From: Sphacelaria rigidula
Taxonomy: Eukaryota > Phaeophyceae > Sphacelariales
Direction of reading: 5' to 3'
Assembly: GCA_964200075.2 (NCBI GenBank)
Contig: CAXNAA020000399.1
Location: 1-21,635 of the forward strand
DNA: 21,635 nt
Part shown: positions 1 to 8,239 of the stretch, piece by piece
How positions within the stretch are numbered: the stretch's first letter is position 1
Layout: each line of letters starts with the position of its first letter
The notes under the pieces: generated by a model
The model's input: only the letters and a program-made list of their open reading frames with translations
Databases searched by the model: none
What the model was told of the DNA's origin: nothing
Position numbers and translations under genes: made by a program

Positions 1-75
1 AACGATTCATTCACTGATTGACCGCTTTTCCCTCTAAATCGTATCATCTACTCTCAATCTCACGAAAACACTGTT

Positions 76-557
76 CGAGGTAGTCATCATTACAGCCGAT
101 CATCGAAATTGAGAATGGTGCTTTTCATTGAGGATGCTCGAGACTCCAGAGGATTAAAACCTTTGTATTCACACCAAATCTTTGAAATATGGTTCCATTC
201 CTTCACCTATTGGTAGCTATTGTCAAGTACTACACGTCATACAAATTTGGATTTCGATAACCGAAACGTTGGGGTCCTACGTGAAAAATCAATTTTGGGG
301 TATTTCGGCGATCCGATAGGACCACCCAAATTCCCCAAAAGTGTATCTCCATCTAAGACTCCAACATTTCGGTTACCGAAATCCAAGTTTGGATGACGTG
401 TAGTACTTGACAATAGCTATCAATAGTTGAAGGAATGGAACCATATTTCGAAGATATGGTGTGGATACGAATATTTCAACCCTCCGGGGTCTCGAACATC
501 CTCAATGACAAGCTCCATTCTCAATTTCGATGATCGGCTGTTATCATGACCACCTCG
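76..557. repeat. Zero-spacer fold-back palindrome, 482 bp
   Basis: Positions 76-316 are mirrored by the reverse complement of 317-557. Paired positions always sum to 633 (93-100 with 533-540, 261-270 with 363-372, 293-300 with 333-340), so there is no indel and no spacer at the 316/317 centre. Arms are roughly three quarters or more identical by eye; pairing stops just outside 76 and 557. Each arm carries the same short frame: plus strand ATG 115 to TAG 214-216, and minus strand ending at 422-420, both containing HxIFEIWFHSF. It could be a decayed inverted duplication, a fold-back element or a hairpin RNA source. No target-site duplication is evident. Confidence 0.85.
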
Positions 558-870
558 GTGATGATTGTGCACAAGATAGACGTACCCAAGGTAAACAAAA
601 CGGAAACGCTCGCTAGAGGGTGATAAAAGAGGGGAAAACGAGAAAATACAAAAAAGAGGAGTAAGCTGTAAAGAAAACAGTATAGTCAGAAACAAGAATA
701 AAATGAGTCAGAAAAGTGAATAAAAACGAAAGCAGATAGAGGAATAAAATAATGAGGGAAAACGACCCCGATGAGTAAAGTTATCCACATTTGATCGAAT
801 CAGTATAGATCATACCCCATGCTTCGACGCATGTTCGACGGTGATTGCGCAATCACTCTCCGTAGTTGTG
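558..870. other. Purine-rich intergenic stretch
   Basis: About 597-768 is strongly A/G-rich on the plus strand, with many AAAA and GAGG runs, hence pyrimidine-rich on the minus strand. The minus-strand frame through it (420-695) contains a low-complexity Leu/Phe/Ser stretch and is probably not a gene outside the palindrome arm. No other feature is supported. Confidence 0.5.
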
Positions 871-1243
871 ATGTACGGGTAAGCTCTGTCCCACGGCTCT
901 GATGTGTCATGACTTTCGTTCGTCAGGCCGTACATGTATGCAAACGGCACGTGGAACTTGGATGGATTCTTGCGGTACCTGCAGGACCAAGGGGAGATCA
1001 CCATCAACGCCACCGACGATGTGCAGGTACGTGGAACAATCCATACTACGGAAGACCCACCGCATAACGAAGAAAAGTACGAAACTGTGGCAGGAAATGC
1101 TGCATTCATATCTACGAAAACGGTGTGAACCGCGCTGCCCACCGTCTCCAGGAAAATCTTGGCACGACGAGTACGTTGGTTTCACACTCTGGATGATGAC
1201 AACAGATTACACTGTCGAAAAATGTGCTGCGTACAGTATATAA
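871..1243 (+). CDS. Hypothetical spliced gene, 3 exons, 85 residues
   Basis: Exons 871-878, 927-1026 and 1094-1243 join in phase (258 nt). Introns are 48 nt (GTAAGC...TCAG) and 67 nt (GTACGT...GCAG). The ATG at 871 gives an eight-base first exon; the same frame is open back to 775, so a longer 5' exon is possible. The middle exon has the rich composition of real coding sequence (NGTWNLDGFLRYLQDQGE). The last exon contains a Cys pair (RCEPRCPPSP) and the motif WMMxxDYTVxKCxAYSI, which lies in the left arm of the palindrome at 1183-1332. Family not recognised. Confidence 0.5.
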
Positions 1244-1332
1244 TCTATTGCCTATCGCAATAGACGCAATACTCGATACTGTATGCAATGCACTTTTTGA
1301 CAGTGTAGTCTATTGCCATCATCCAGGGTGTG
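1183..1332. repeat. Second zero-spacer palindrome, 150 bp
   Basis: Paired positions sum to 2515 throughout (1191-1198 with 1317-1324; 1233-1239 with 1276-1282), so the arms meet at 1257/1258 without spacer or indel. The left arm holds the C-terminal codons of the gene at 871-1243. The right arm, read on the minus strand, encodes the matching peptide, and several differences are synonymous (GAT/GAC, AAA/AAG, TGT/TGC, GCG/GCA, ATA/ATC). This looks like an inverted copy of a coding segment. Confidence 0.75.
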
Positions 1333-1403
1333 GTTGGTTTGTCGAACACATTGCAACTTCTACCATGTAGAGTTACTGTAATGTACTGTTTCTGTTGACG
1401 GTG

Positions 1404-1640
1404 TTATTGCTCCCTTGACTTGTCTTGACCACACATTTGCTCATGGCTGAACCGCACTTTTTGCGTTGGTATCATAGACCATGTGATGCGCTTGGGACTC
1501 GCTCTCGTCCACGAGCAGCGATCACACTCAAGCCAGAAGCATTCCCTGTCGTGGCCAAGCAATCTCGGAGCACACTTTATCCGTGTCTGCCTCACTTTCA
1601 ACAGTTCTTGAACTCTTTTCTTCCGCTCATTACTTGTGAG
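1404..1640. other. Coding-like block, strand undecided
   Basis: Both strands are open. The minus frame ends at 1404 and contains LLKVRQTRIKC followed by a Cys cluster (ECFWLECDRCSW). The plus frame has an ATG at 1443 and reads MAEPHFLRWYHRP onward. I could not find splice sites or a homology cue to choose. The rest of 1333-1696 shows nothing supported apart from a G run at 1639-1646. Confidence 0.25.
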
Positions 1641-1696
1641 GGGGGGGTTGGTTCGCTGTGCGTAATTTATCCCATTTCTTCGTCGAATTCCGCACA

Positions 1697-3720
1697 ATGC
1701 CCCCTTGCAAACATAAAAAACGTGCGCAGGCGACGAAGGATGAAAATTCTTCTTCCGCGTCTTCGGCAGAATCCGAGGGCTCGAGTGGCAGTTCATCGTC
1801 GACCGAGGTTCTTTCGTCAGGGAGCGAAATCGGCTCTTCGGTCTCGGAGGACAGCGGAGAGGGGGAGGTCAACGAACGCCGGTTGATGCTCGGACTCAAG
1901 ATGGATGGTTTCGATAAGGCTATCAAGGTAAAACTAGGGCAAGCGGGGCGTATATACTGTGTACGGTGCGTGTGGACATTTGTGCGATTTTTCGAAGACT
2001 GTTCGAGAAGGGAGCGCACCAGCTCCACGTCCGCGAGAAAAGCGAGAAGAAAGATAGTGGGTGTCTATTCTGTGCAGGGTTTTGCAGGGGGTGGGCATGA
2101 TGATCACACGGGGTTTGTGGGATGCAGACTTCCTGCAATTTGTGACGTGGAAAGGGTGAAACCTCATCAGAGTAGAATGGCAAAGTCTTGGCTTACGGTC
2201 TTGGTACAAATTGGTTTGGCTCGGGCTCGCCTCAGTTTAGACCGCCGGAAGTAGTGTCTTCGTCGACCCTCGACTGACAAGTGCTGCAAAAACAACTGAA
2301 CCGGGGCAAACAGAACAAATCCTGGGCGAACTCCGAGCTGTGTGTCAGTATTGCCATGTTGAACAAATCGCCGCGACGGCATGTTTTTGCCCAGACACCA
2401 TCGGCGCTGGAGCAATACGGCCTAAAACCACGTCCAAGTTGTTCACTCTTGAGAGTAGGTACGATTGCGTATCACCTGATAGAACGCTACGTTTGACGCG
2501 ATGCAGGAAATCGCTTGCACAATTAGGCCGGCTGGGAAGTCCTGCGAGTGCATGGGCTGCAGCCAATATCGTCGAAACAAGGCAGGATGCGGTGAGGCTT
2601 CGGCGGTGATAGCACACAGCCTCCAGGTGCGCGTTTGTATTGAAACTGCCAGAGGTATGTGTAGCGTAGGAACGTCATTTTGCCAAGAGGCAGCCTTGGA
2701 TAGTACATTTCGAAGTGTCATTTCCTCTTCCTTCACCTCACACACGTTCGTGCACCAAGAGTCTCGTGTGCCTCTCTACTTATCGAGGAGAGGTACGTAA
2801 TGCAGAACTCGCTCAACCATGTCTTCGGTGTCAGGGTACGTTTTCGGAAACCTACGAGCTCCTTCTCATCTCCCCAGCCTCGACGGTCCACTTGGAATGG
2901 AAATGATAGCCAAATATGTCCAAATGCAATCGCCAGCAAATTCACGTTGCATCGTGGTGACACTAGCACGTCGTCGCACCGTCGGTAAAACTGATTCCCG
3001 ATCGGCCTTTGCAACACCGAGAGAACTGTGTACACACGTCTATTTTGCTCTGCACCCACTCATGAAACGAGCAGGACGTGAAGGAACTTCACGTCAGAAA
3101 CGAAGATCATGCTCAATGGGCAGTCGTGCGGTTATATCACGAGATAATGGCCCCCGCTGCAGCGACACTGTTCGGTACCAAGGTGCGAGATGGGGTTATG
3201 CCCCAGCGCTGATTGAAGTTCTGTCAACTTGACTACGCCAGGCGCAACGTCACTTTTTGCATCGTTTGGGTGGGATCACTGATCTGTATCACATACTATC
3301 GGCTGCCAAACTGCAGTACATGAATATCCTCAGGCTTCCCCAATTATCTAGTGGCCTTCAGCGACACAGCGCAGTAGCAATGCATGCCAAAACGGCCAAC
3401 GACTTTTAGAAGGGGATATGTCATTTATCTTCGATCAGTGCGACACACTCAAGAGGCGTATTAGTAGCGTCTACTTGCAAACGGCGGAAACGTCGAAAGG
3501 TAGGTCTACGTTCAGTCAGATCTCTCTCGAGTACCGCACGCAAGTCTGACGTTTCATGATAGAATTTGAGCACATGCTAAACTCATCTTCGAACCTTCCA
3601 CATCGCTTCTACACCACCGCACTTACCAACACTAACATGTGGCGGCAAGGCTTGCGCTGCGAAAACTGTGTTCGGAGCTGCTCTCATCAGCCCATCAGCA
3701 CGGAAAATCTTCTGCGATAA
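1697..3720 (+). CDS. Hypothetical nine-exon gene, acidic Ser-rich N-terminus, Cys-rich
   Basis: Phase-consistent model: exons 1697-1927, 2088-2141, 2241-2591, 2704-2792, 2835-2984, 3098-3182, 3242-3350, 3410-3499, 3563-3720 (1317 nt, 438 residues, TAA stop). Introns are 42-160 nt and start GTAAAA, GTGACG, GTGAGG, GTACGT, GTAAAA, GTGCGA, GTGGCC, GTAGGT. A further optional intron is 2459-2506. Residues 1-77 begin MPPCKHKKRAQ and are then Ser/Glu/Gly-rich. Exon 3 has CQYC...CFC. Exons 6-8 read NEDHAQWAVVRLYHEIMAP, HFLHRLGGITDLYHILSAAK and MSFIFDQCDTLKRRISSVYL. The last exon has CENCVRSC. A nuclear zinc-binding role is only a guess. Exons 4-5 are open in other frames too, and stops just past several exons would alternatively mean a decaying gene. 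Confidence 0.5.
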
Positions 3721-3933
3721 CGACCAGGTAATACCCTTCCGTATAGAAGCAATTCCCTATTACTTTTCATAGTCGCATCGAGAACGCCAGGAATAAAGTT
3801 AAACTAACACGAAGCAATGGGTACTTATTTCTCGGACCCACCCTACGATAGAGGACGCGGAGGGGGGCATTGATTGTACGAAACATAGGAGTTCATGAGT
3901 ATGAACAACCCTGTATAATTATTACGGGCTTGT
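3721..3933. other. Intergenic, nothing supported
   Basis: After the TAA at 3718-3720 a possible donor (GTAATA) follows at 3729. No open block, repeat or RNA gene is visible in this stretch. Confidence 0.4.
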
Positions 3934-4148
3934 ATGTGGGTGGAACCGTTGTCAAGCGGTGTGAACAAGCGTGTTCTGCTGATACTGAGCGCATTCACAT
4001 TAAATTGTTTTCTACGTCGACGCCTCAAGCGGCTGACTGACTTCTTCATGCAAAAAGTGGCTCGTAATACCTCCCATGAGCACCCCCCCCCCCCCCCCCC
4101 ACCCCCCCCCCCCCCGCCCCCCACCCACCCCCCACTCACCCCCACCCC
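3934..4148 (+). CDS. Hypothetical ORF start, cut by the assembly gap
   Basis: ATG at 3934 opens MWVEPLSSGVNKRVLLILSA, then a basic stretch (CFLRRRLKRLTDFF) and MQKVARNTSHEH, reaching the poly-C run at 4081. The proline run after that is translation of poly-C and is not evidence of a proline-rich protein. A short hydrophobic segment near residue 15-25 could be a signal anchor. Whether this gene joins the exons after the gap cannot be told. Confidence 0.35.
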
Positions 4149-4242
4149 NNNNNNNNNNCCCCACAACGGCTCCCTGCCTTCTTTACTCCAAACTTCGCCC
4201 CTCAAACCCCCCCCCCGCCCCCCCCCCCCCCCCCCCCCCCCC
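4081..4242. repeat. Poly-C tract with a 10-N assembly gap
   Basis: Nearly pure C from 4081 to 4148 and 4207 to 4242, with ten N at 4149-4158 between. A mirror tract of G lies at 21566-21603. Length and exact sequence here are unreliable, and reading frames across it are meaningless. Confidence 0.9.
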
Positions 4243-4331
4243 TCCCCATCCTGGATCACTCCTTATACCCTGTTTTTGTTTTCACGCGCTGTTTCTCTTC
4301 TGTTTATGCGATCTGATTTGTGTCCGTTCAG

Positions 4332-4470
4332 CTGCTGCGAGAGATATTTTTGACCCTGGTCGCTAGACAGAAGGACAGGAACATAATTGCGAGCATTCCA
4401 GCGGCCGCTGCCGAAAATAGTGCGGGCACTGGTGCTGACCCGCAATCTGTTTTGAGTGGTATCCGCCAAG
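4332..4470 (+). CDS. Possible exon, hypothetical
   Basis: After an acceptor (CCGTTCAG) the frame reads LLREIFLTLVARQKDRNII and then an Ala-rich stretch, with an end near 4470 that I could not fix. It overlaps the start of the next block (4439 onward), which is in another frame, and no donor joins the two in phase. Either an exon is missing near the gap or a one-base error is present. Confidence 0.3.
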
Positions 4471-4892
4471 AGTGCAGGTGGGCCCCACGTACAGGTTTCC
4501 TCCTGATTTCGGCAGGGTTGGCCTCTCAGGGACGTGCTCCACAATACATGTGCTTCCCAGTAGACCCGCGACACAAGCACCTTCGCAATTTACTCCGGAT
4601 CATTTTTTGCGTACTGAGATTGTTCGACCTGTACAGTCGAAGTCAGCACTCGTGAAAAACGACTATATTCTTGTAGGAGCTGCTACTTATCGCTTGTCGT
4701 GCCTTGCCCAAAAATGCGCCGACTGGACTTATGTCAGAGATATTGTCGCATTCATGTATTTTTCCCATATTGACTAGACAGCGCATGCTCTCACCATTTC
4801 CTCAGAGACATTGGCTTCGGGCGTACGTGGGACCAGCACGTGATAGCCGACCAGGGCAGAGTGGGGTATTTTGAGGTCCTGCGTTTTTGCTG
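4439..4892 (+). CDS. Hypothetical two-exon block
   Basis: The frame is open from 4439 and reads ICFEWYPPRVQVGPTYRFPP, later LVKNDYILVGAATYRLSCL. A good intron, 4756-4805 (GTATTT...TTTCCTCAG, 50 nt), joins it in phase to 4806-4892 (RDIGFGRTWDQHVIADQGR, then YFEVLRFC) ending at a GTGAGC donor at 4893. A weak acceptor at 4928 would finish the gene near 4980. The 5' end is unresolved because of the nearby gap. Converges on the minus-strand ORF at 4791-5312. Confidence 0.42.
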
Positions 4893-5312
4893 GTGAGCGC
4901 CAAGCAGGAAGCCATGCAACGCGGACAGTCGATTGAGGTTCGCCAACACAGCTCGCCACACAACGAATGATTGAAGCGACAATGTAGGAAGATGCGTGTA
5001 CGACGAGTAGCACACGTGACACAGCATCATTCTACGTGCAACCTTGTCGTGGACCCAAGCATGAGCAAACATTTTGGGTAGGTTGTCGTACAAATACAAT
5101 GAAAACGTATTGAGCTCGACATAAAACATGCCTGAGCCCAGCATGGAAACTTTGGTGTTCTTGAGAAGCAGGATGTTGGCGTTTTGAAGGTATCGATCGC
5201 TCATTCCCTCATTTAATTTTGGTCGTTGTGAGCATACGAGTCCGTGAACATATAACCCATGCAAAATCCTGTTGTCCCTGTCCAACGGCTGTTTTGCTTT
5301 TCGTTTCCTCAT
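4791..5312 (-). CDS. Hypothetical minus-strand ORF, 173 residues
   Basis: Longest single-exon candidate in the window: ATG at 5312-5310, uninterrupted to a stop at 4791. It starts MRKRKAKQPLDRDNRIL and includes LLLKNTKVSMLGSGMFYVEL, then MFAHAWVHDK and NRLSALHGFLL. A TAGAAGCAG-type acceptor stands just before the ATG, so an upstream exon is possible. The last third (below about 4900) overlaps the plus-strand exon and may be read-through beyond an unseen donor. The segment encoding LNRLSALHGFL recurs at 6757-6791. Family not recognised. Confidence 0.45.
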   Translation of the reverse strand: MRKRKAKQPLDRDNRILHGLYVHGLVCSQRPKLNEGMSDRYLQNANILLLKNTKVSMLGSGMFYVELNTFSLYLYDNLPKMFAHAWVHDKVARRMMLCHVCYSSYTHLPTLSLQSFVVWRAVLANLNRLSALHGFLLGAHQQKRRTSKYPTLPWSAITCWSHVRPKPMSLRKW

Positions 5313-5445
5313 CCACACTGCTTCAAGGGACTACGGTCTATACCCAACTATACCGAACAGCGGAGAAAGCAACTTCTTCCTGACGCTTCTCTTCGTGGGG
5401 GCGTTGCATGGTGCGGTTAGGTAATATATACACCGGTATTTGCGC

Positions 5446-5634
5446 ATGAACGTGCATCTGGCCAGGAGGATTATCTTGATAGTAGCGGTCGCAAACGAGC
5501 TACGATTTATATGCTACCGCCAGTTCCTTTATCGTTTGTCCGGGTGGAGAATAATGCTTCACTCTACAGCATGTGTGCATACGTCCCAGGGCGCGGGAAA
5601 TGATGGACTCAGAGTGTTCTTTGCACGGGTGTAA
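5446..5634 (+). CDS. Small hypothetical ORF, 62 residues
   Basis: ATG at 5446 to a TAA at 5632-5634. It reads MNVHLARRIILIVAVANEL at the start, with one hydrophobic segment (residues 9-15) that is too short for a clear membrane span. A TATATA box lies about 20 nt upstream (5424-5429). Surrounding sequence 5319-5445 and 5635-5724 shows nothing else. It could also be an exon of a larger gene. Confidence 0.35.
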   Translation: MNVHLARRIILIVAVANELRFICYRQFLYRLSGWRIMLHSTACVHTSQGAGNDGLRVFFARV

Positions 5635-5724
5635 ATGTTTCAACACTTGCTGGGTCCTACGATTACATTTCCTGTGCCCGCCTAAGCAAGGTGTTGGGGG
5701 CGCCGTTCGAACTTCCGCATTAAT

Positions 5725-6697
5725 ATGAACGGAAGAGGCAGTTTTCGCGGCATGAACCAGCAGAAATGTCGGATACCGTGGTTGCGATCATCTCACGTCC
5801 CACGCTTTGCCTCTCACACTGCCCCTCAATCCTGCAATATCCTGCAAAATCACGTGTTCAACCCATGATGATGCAATCCACCGGCCAAGGGTTATCGCCG
5901 ACGAAGAGAACGACATCAGCGCTGCTACCAGCCAGGAGGGACCAATGCCGCGACTTCGAGCTCTCGTGGCGGAGGCCGATGTGGATGAATGGCTGTCAAT
6001 TAGTAAGGTAGACGCACTTTAAGAAGGCACGTTGCAGTGCCACATCATGCCGTCGAAATATGGACATCATGTAGGGTGTACAGCGTGGACGTTGTTGTTT
6101 GGTTCACAAGTCTTCTTCAAGTCTGGGCGAGTGTGAGCTCTTCCAGTAAGGTACCGTAATTGGCGTCGAAGACTCCAGCCCATCCCGGCCGTTGGCTGCG
6201 AATGTTCGCGTTTCCTTCAGCTTGATCGACTGGTGCGCTCGGGCGATCCCAGCCTAATGAGGCGGATGTCGCAGCTATCTAAGAGCGGCGGCAAGATTTC
6301 TACGGCTAAGGTCCAGGAATGCTTTTGCGAGTTCACAGATGATTCGAACGGAAGACTGTCTCCAGGTACGTATTTGCAGGCTTCTTTCTCCTCCCTCCCA
6401 CCTTTCGTGTGGCACACTGTTTTTGTACAAATATTGCCATGATCTTGAGATGTTACGACAACCACTGGGCTAAACAGTGAGTGCGTCAAACAGTCTGAAC
6501 AGTGAGTGCTGCCTCTTCAACCTGGTGGCTGTTTCGACGTCGCAACGACAGTTTGCCCCAGAAGTAACGACAGGCGCAATACACATGCAATACACATTCT
6601 CCGGCCGAGAGTAGCGCTGATGACGGAGCCGGAAACGCTAGAGTCTGAAAAAGAAACGCTAGAGTCTCCGTCATGGTCCAAAAGGTCAACAACTTGA
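5725..6697 (+). CDS. Hypothetical four-exon gene, 163 residues
   Basis: Exons 5725-5853, 5936-6007, 6221-6365 and 6552-6697 join in phase (492 nt). Introns are 82 nt (GTGTTC...GCCAG), 213 nt (GTAGAC...CCTTCAG) and 186 nt (GTACGT...CGACAG). The protein starts MNGRGSFRGMNQQKC, continues LRALVAEADVDEWLSISK, then a basic-to-Cys exon (LMRRMSQLSKSGGKIS, ECFCEF), and ends in a Glu/Ser-rich tail with a doubled ETLES motif. Exons 2-4 are the firm part. The 5' end is less certain because 5765-5935 is also open in the exon-2 frame and reads VIADEENDISAATSQ. Confidence 0.5.
6466..6530. repeat. Diverged dispersed repeat, copy 1
   Basis: Contains the core GCTAAACAGTNAG followed by TGCTGCC and GGTGGCT, matching 8240-8281. 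In this copy the AACAGTGAGTG part is duplicated (6473-6483 and 6499-6509). It lies in the last intron of the gene at 5725-6697. Confidence 0.5.
6636..6674 (+). repeat. In-frame 21-bp tandem duplication
   Basis: The unit GAAACGCTAGAGTCT plus GAAAAA occurs once and then restarts, giving two copies of ETLES seven codons apart in the last exon of the gene at 5725-6697. The duplication preserves the reading frame. Confidence 0.7.
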
Positions 6698-6756
6698 AGG
6701 GCCTCAGGATGGCATTTTGTCGGAATATCACGAAAGTCACTGAGCTCACCGCGATT

Positions 6757-6791
6757 AGGAAGCCATGCAACGCGGACAGTTGATTAAGTTT
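6757..6791. repeat. Copy of a segment of the minus-strand ORF at 4906-4940
   Basis: Twenty-four bases are identical to 4906-4929, then similarity fades. Read on the minus strand both give LNxLSALHGFL, and some differences are synonymous or conservative (CTC/CTT, CGA/CAA), favouring minus-strand coding in both places. The minus-strand frame here continues into VSSVTFVIFRQNAIL, ending at 6486. No full gene could be assembled. Confidence 0.5.
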
Positions 6792-6906
6792 CTTGAGGTT
6801 TCGCTCCGACTACTAATGTGCACACGACTCTTCTTGAGTGAACTCGAGATATTATTGTGGTAGGATGGTTCTGCTGCGTTTTGAACGCACCTGGGAACAC
6901 AAACTA

Positions 6907-7119
6907 TCATGTGTAGTCGTCTACACCCCCAATGAACAGAGTTGAGGACGCCATGTCTCGACCATCAATATAATTTGGACCTTGGATGACTGATTGGCAC
7001 AACCGAGCATCATCTATTGCCTGAGAGCACAAGGCACTGAGGGTACGCCTATATAATTCTTTGGCATGTGTTGGTTTTGTTTGGTTCAGTGGTTGATGAT
7101 AAGACACATGTTTTCGCAT
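6907..7119 (-). CDS. Small hypothetical ORF, 70 residues
   Basis: ATG at 7119-7117 to a stop at 6907, uninterrupted. It begins MRKHVSYHQPLNQTK and contains LYRRTLSALCSQAIDDAR and GPNYIDGRDMASSTLFIGG. Composition is balanced and protein-like. No splice sites are needed. It is divergent from the plus-strand block at 7210. Family not recognised. Confidence 0.45.
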   Translation of the reverse strand: MRKHVSYHQPLNQTKPTHAKELYRRTLSALCSQAIDDARLCQSVIQGPNYIDGRDMASSTLFIGGVDDYT

Positions 7120-7209
7120 ATTACTGATTACTGTGACCCTTCGATCAAGGAGGGATGTCGTGACATCCGAGAGTACAACCTATATTTTTCTCGAGGTACT
7201 TGGTTTTAG

Positions 7210-7404
7210 CAAGATGCGGTACATCATGAAAATTATCAACTGAACGAGAACAACTATAAATCGATCATATGCAAGCATCTCTTCTACTACCCGGCAAATT
7301 CTGATTCAGTGGGAACAGTGACGTACCACAGACCTAAGCGTAAGATGCGCAGGGGTTGTCGTACTAACCGACCGTATTGCGTAGAGCTGGGCGGGTCATC
7401 CTAG
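7210..7404 (+). CDS. Coding-like exon, hypothetical
   Basis: Opens directly after GGTTTTAG and stays open 64 codons to TAG at 7402-7404. It reads QDAVHHENYQLNENNYK, then LFYYPANSDSVGTVTYHRP and a basic stretch (KRKMRRGCRTNR). No in-frame ATG precedes the basic part, so an upstream exon is needed. A donor GTAGAG near 7381 could end it. Sequence 7405-7623 holds nothing I can support. Confidence 0.35.
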   Translation, partial: QDAVHHENYQLNENNYKSIICKHLFYYPANSDSVGTVTYHRPKRKMRRGCRTNRPYCVELGGSS

Positions 7405-7623
7405 GATGCGTGCATCTTTCCCGTGATTAAAAGATAGTTACAACCCCCGCTGTCCCAATCTCGCACGTTACTCTCCCATAGGACTCTTCTTTTTAACTGA
7501 TTTGGCCGAATATGCCCCGCCTAAATGATCTGAATTTACATTTTGCCTAGCAACGCACTTTGACGTAACACTCACTGTGTACACTACACAGCCCTTCACC
7601 AGATTGTCGGCCTAGTTCAAACC

Positions 7624-7863
7624 CTAAATGTTTGCTAAGTGATTATTTCCACGTCCCAACAAATGTTCACTCTGGGGCCCTTCAAATCTATATACTTTCG
7701 GATTCCGATGTTTAATCCACGTTTTATAGATGAAAAGGTTGTCGCCTGTATGATCAGCGCTGCTCTTAACCTCATCTCGAGATGCCACACAGAATTTTAA
7801 TGCGCTATTTCTTGCCCAGAGCGTGTGTGCCAAGGAATATCGGAATATTAGATTGGTCTTCAA
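7624..7863 (-). CDS. Coding-like minus-strand frame, partial
   Basis: Seventy-nine codons open to a TAG at 7624, without an ATG, so at best an exon. It includes LAHTLWARNSALKFCVASRD and YKTWIKHRNPKVYRFEGPQS. Upstream of it a second minus frame is also open. Strand and boundaries are uncertain. Confidence 0.3.
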   Translation of the reverse strand: MKTNLIFRYSLAHTLWARNSALKFCVASRDEVKSSADHTGDNLFIYKTWIKHRNPKVYRFEGPQSEHLLGRGNNHLANI

Positions 7864-7906
7864 GAGCTGTCACAGAAACTACCTTGCTCAACAGTTAGCC
7901 TTGTAG

Positions 7907-8026
7907 GTCAGTGGCTATGATGACATCTCATCTCTCAGCATAGCGCGTGGGCTCTTCAGCGCGGGGGTTATGTCACTGTGTCATCCCAACATAGGCAACA
8001 TCGGAGGATCGATTCTTCCTGAATAA
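7907..8026 (+). CDS. Coding-like exon, hypothetical
   Basis: Follows an acceptor (CCTTGTAG) and reads VSGYDDISSLSIARGLF, then VMSLCHPNIGNIGGSILPE to TAA. No start codon near the 5' end. The next stretch on the minus strand (8043-8231; VVTLSDADVYSRTAAIITKD) is also open, so the local gene order is unclear. Confidence 0.3.
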   Translation, partial: VSGYDDISSLSIARGLFSAGVMSLCHPNIGNIGGSILPE

Positions 8027-8042
8027 GTTCTTGTCGGTTACT

Positions 8043-8231
8043 CTAATGAGCGAAAACATACTCAGGTACGCCCCTGAAGGTCAGAGGTGCATTCGTTTTC
8101 GGCATAATAAGCCGCAGTGAGTATGTATGACTTCGTAAGTTTGCGTCGAGAGTATCCTTGGTTATTATGGCGGCGGTCCTGGAGTAAACGTCAGCGTCCG
8201 ATAGCGTAACGACCTTTTGCTCAGATATCAC
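8043..8231 (-). CDS. Coding-like minus-strand frame, partial
   Basis: Sixty-two codons to a stop at 8043, lacking an ATG. Its upstream end (SSVNTVISEQ) resembles the peptide VSSVTFVIFRQ from the minus strand at about 6720-6750, which would make the two regions diverged paralogous fragments. No complete gene model found. Confidence 0.3.
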   Translation of the reverse strand: MISEQKVVTLSDADVYSRTAAIITKDTLDANLRSHTYSLRLIMPKTNAPLTFRGVPEYVFAH

Positions 8232-8239
8232 GGTATTAA

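Noticed and set aside
3843-4366. Glycine- and proline-rich frames on both strands
   Set aside because: They are translations of poly-C around an N gap and have no meaning.
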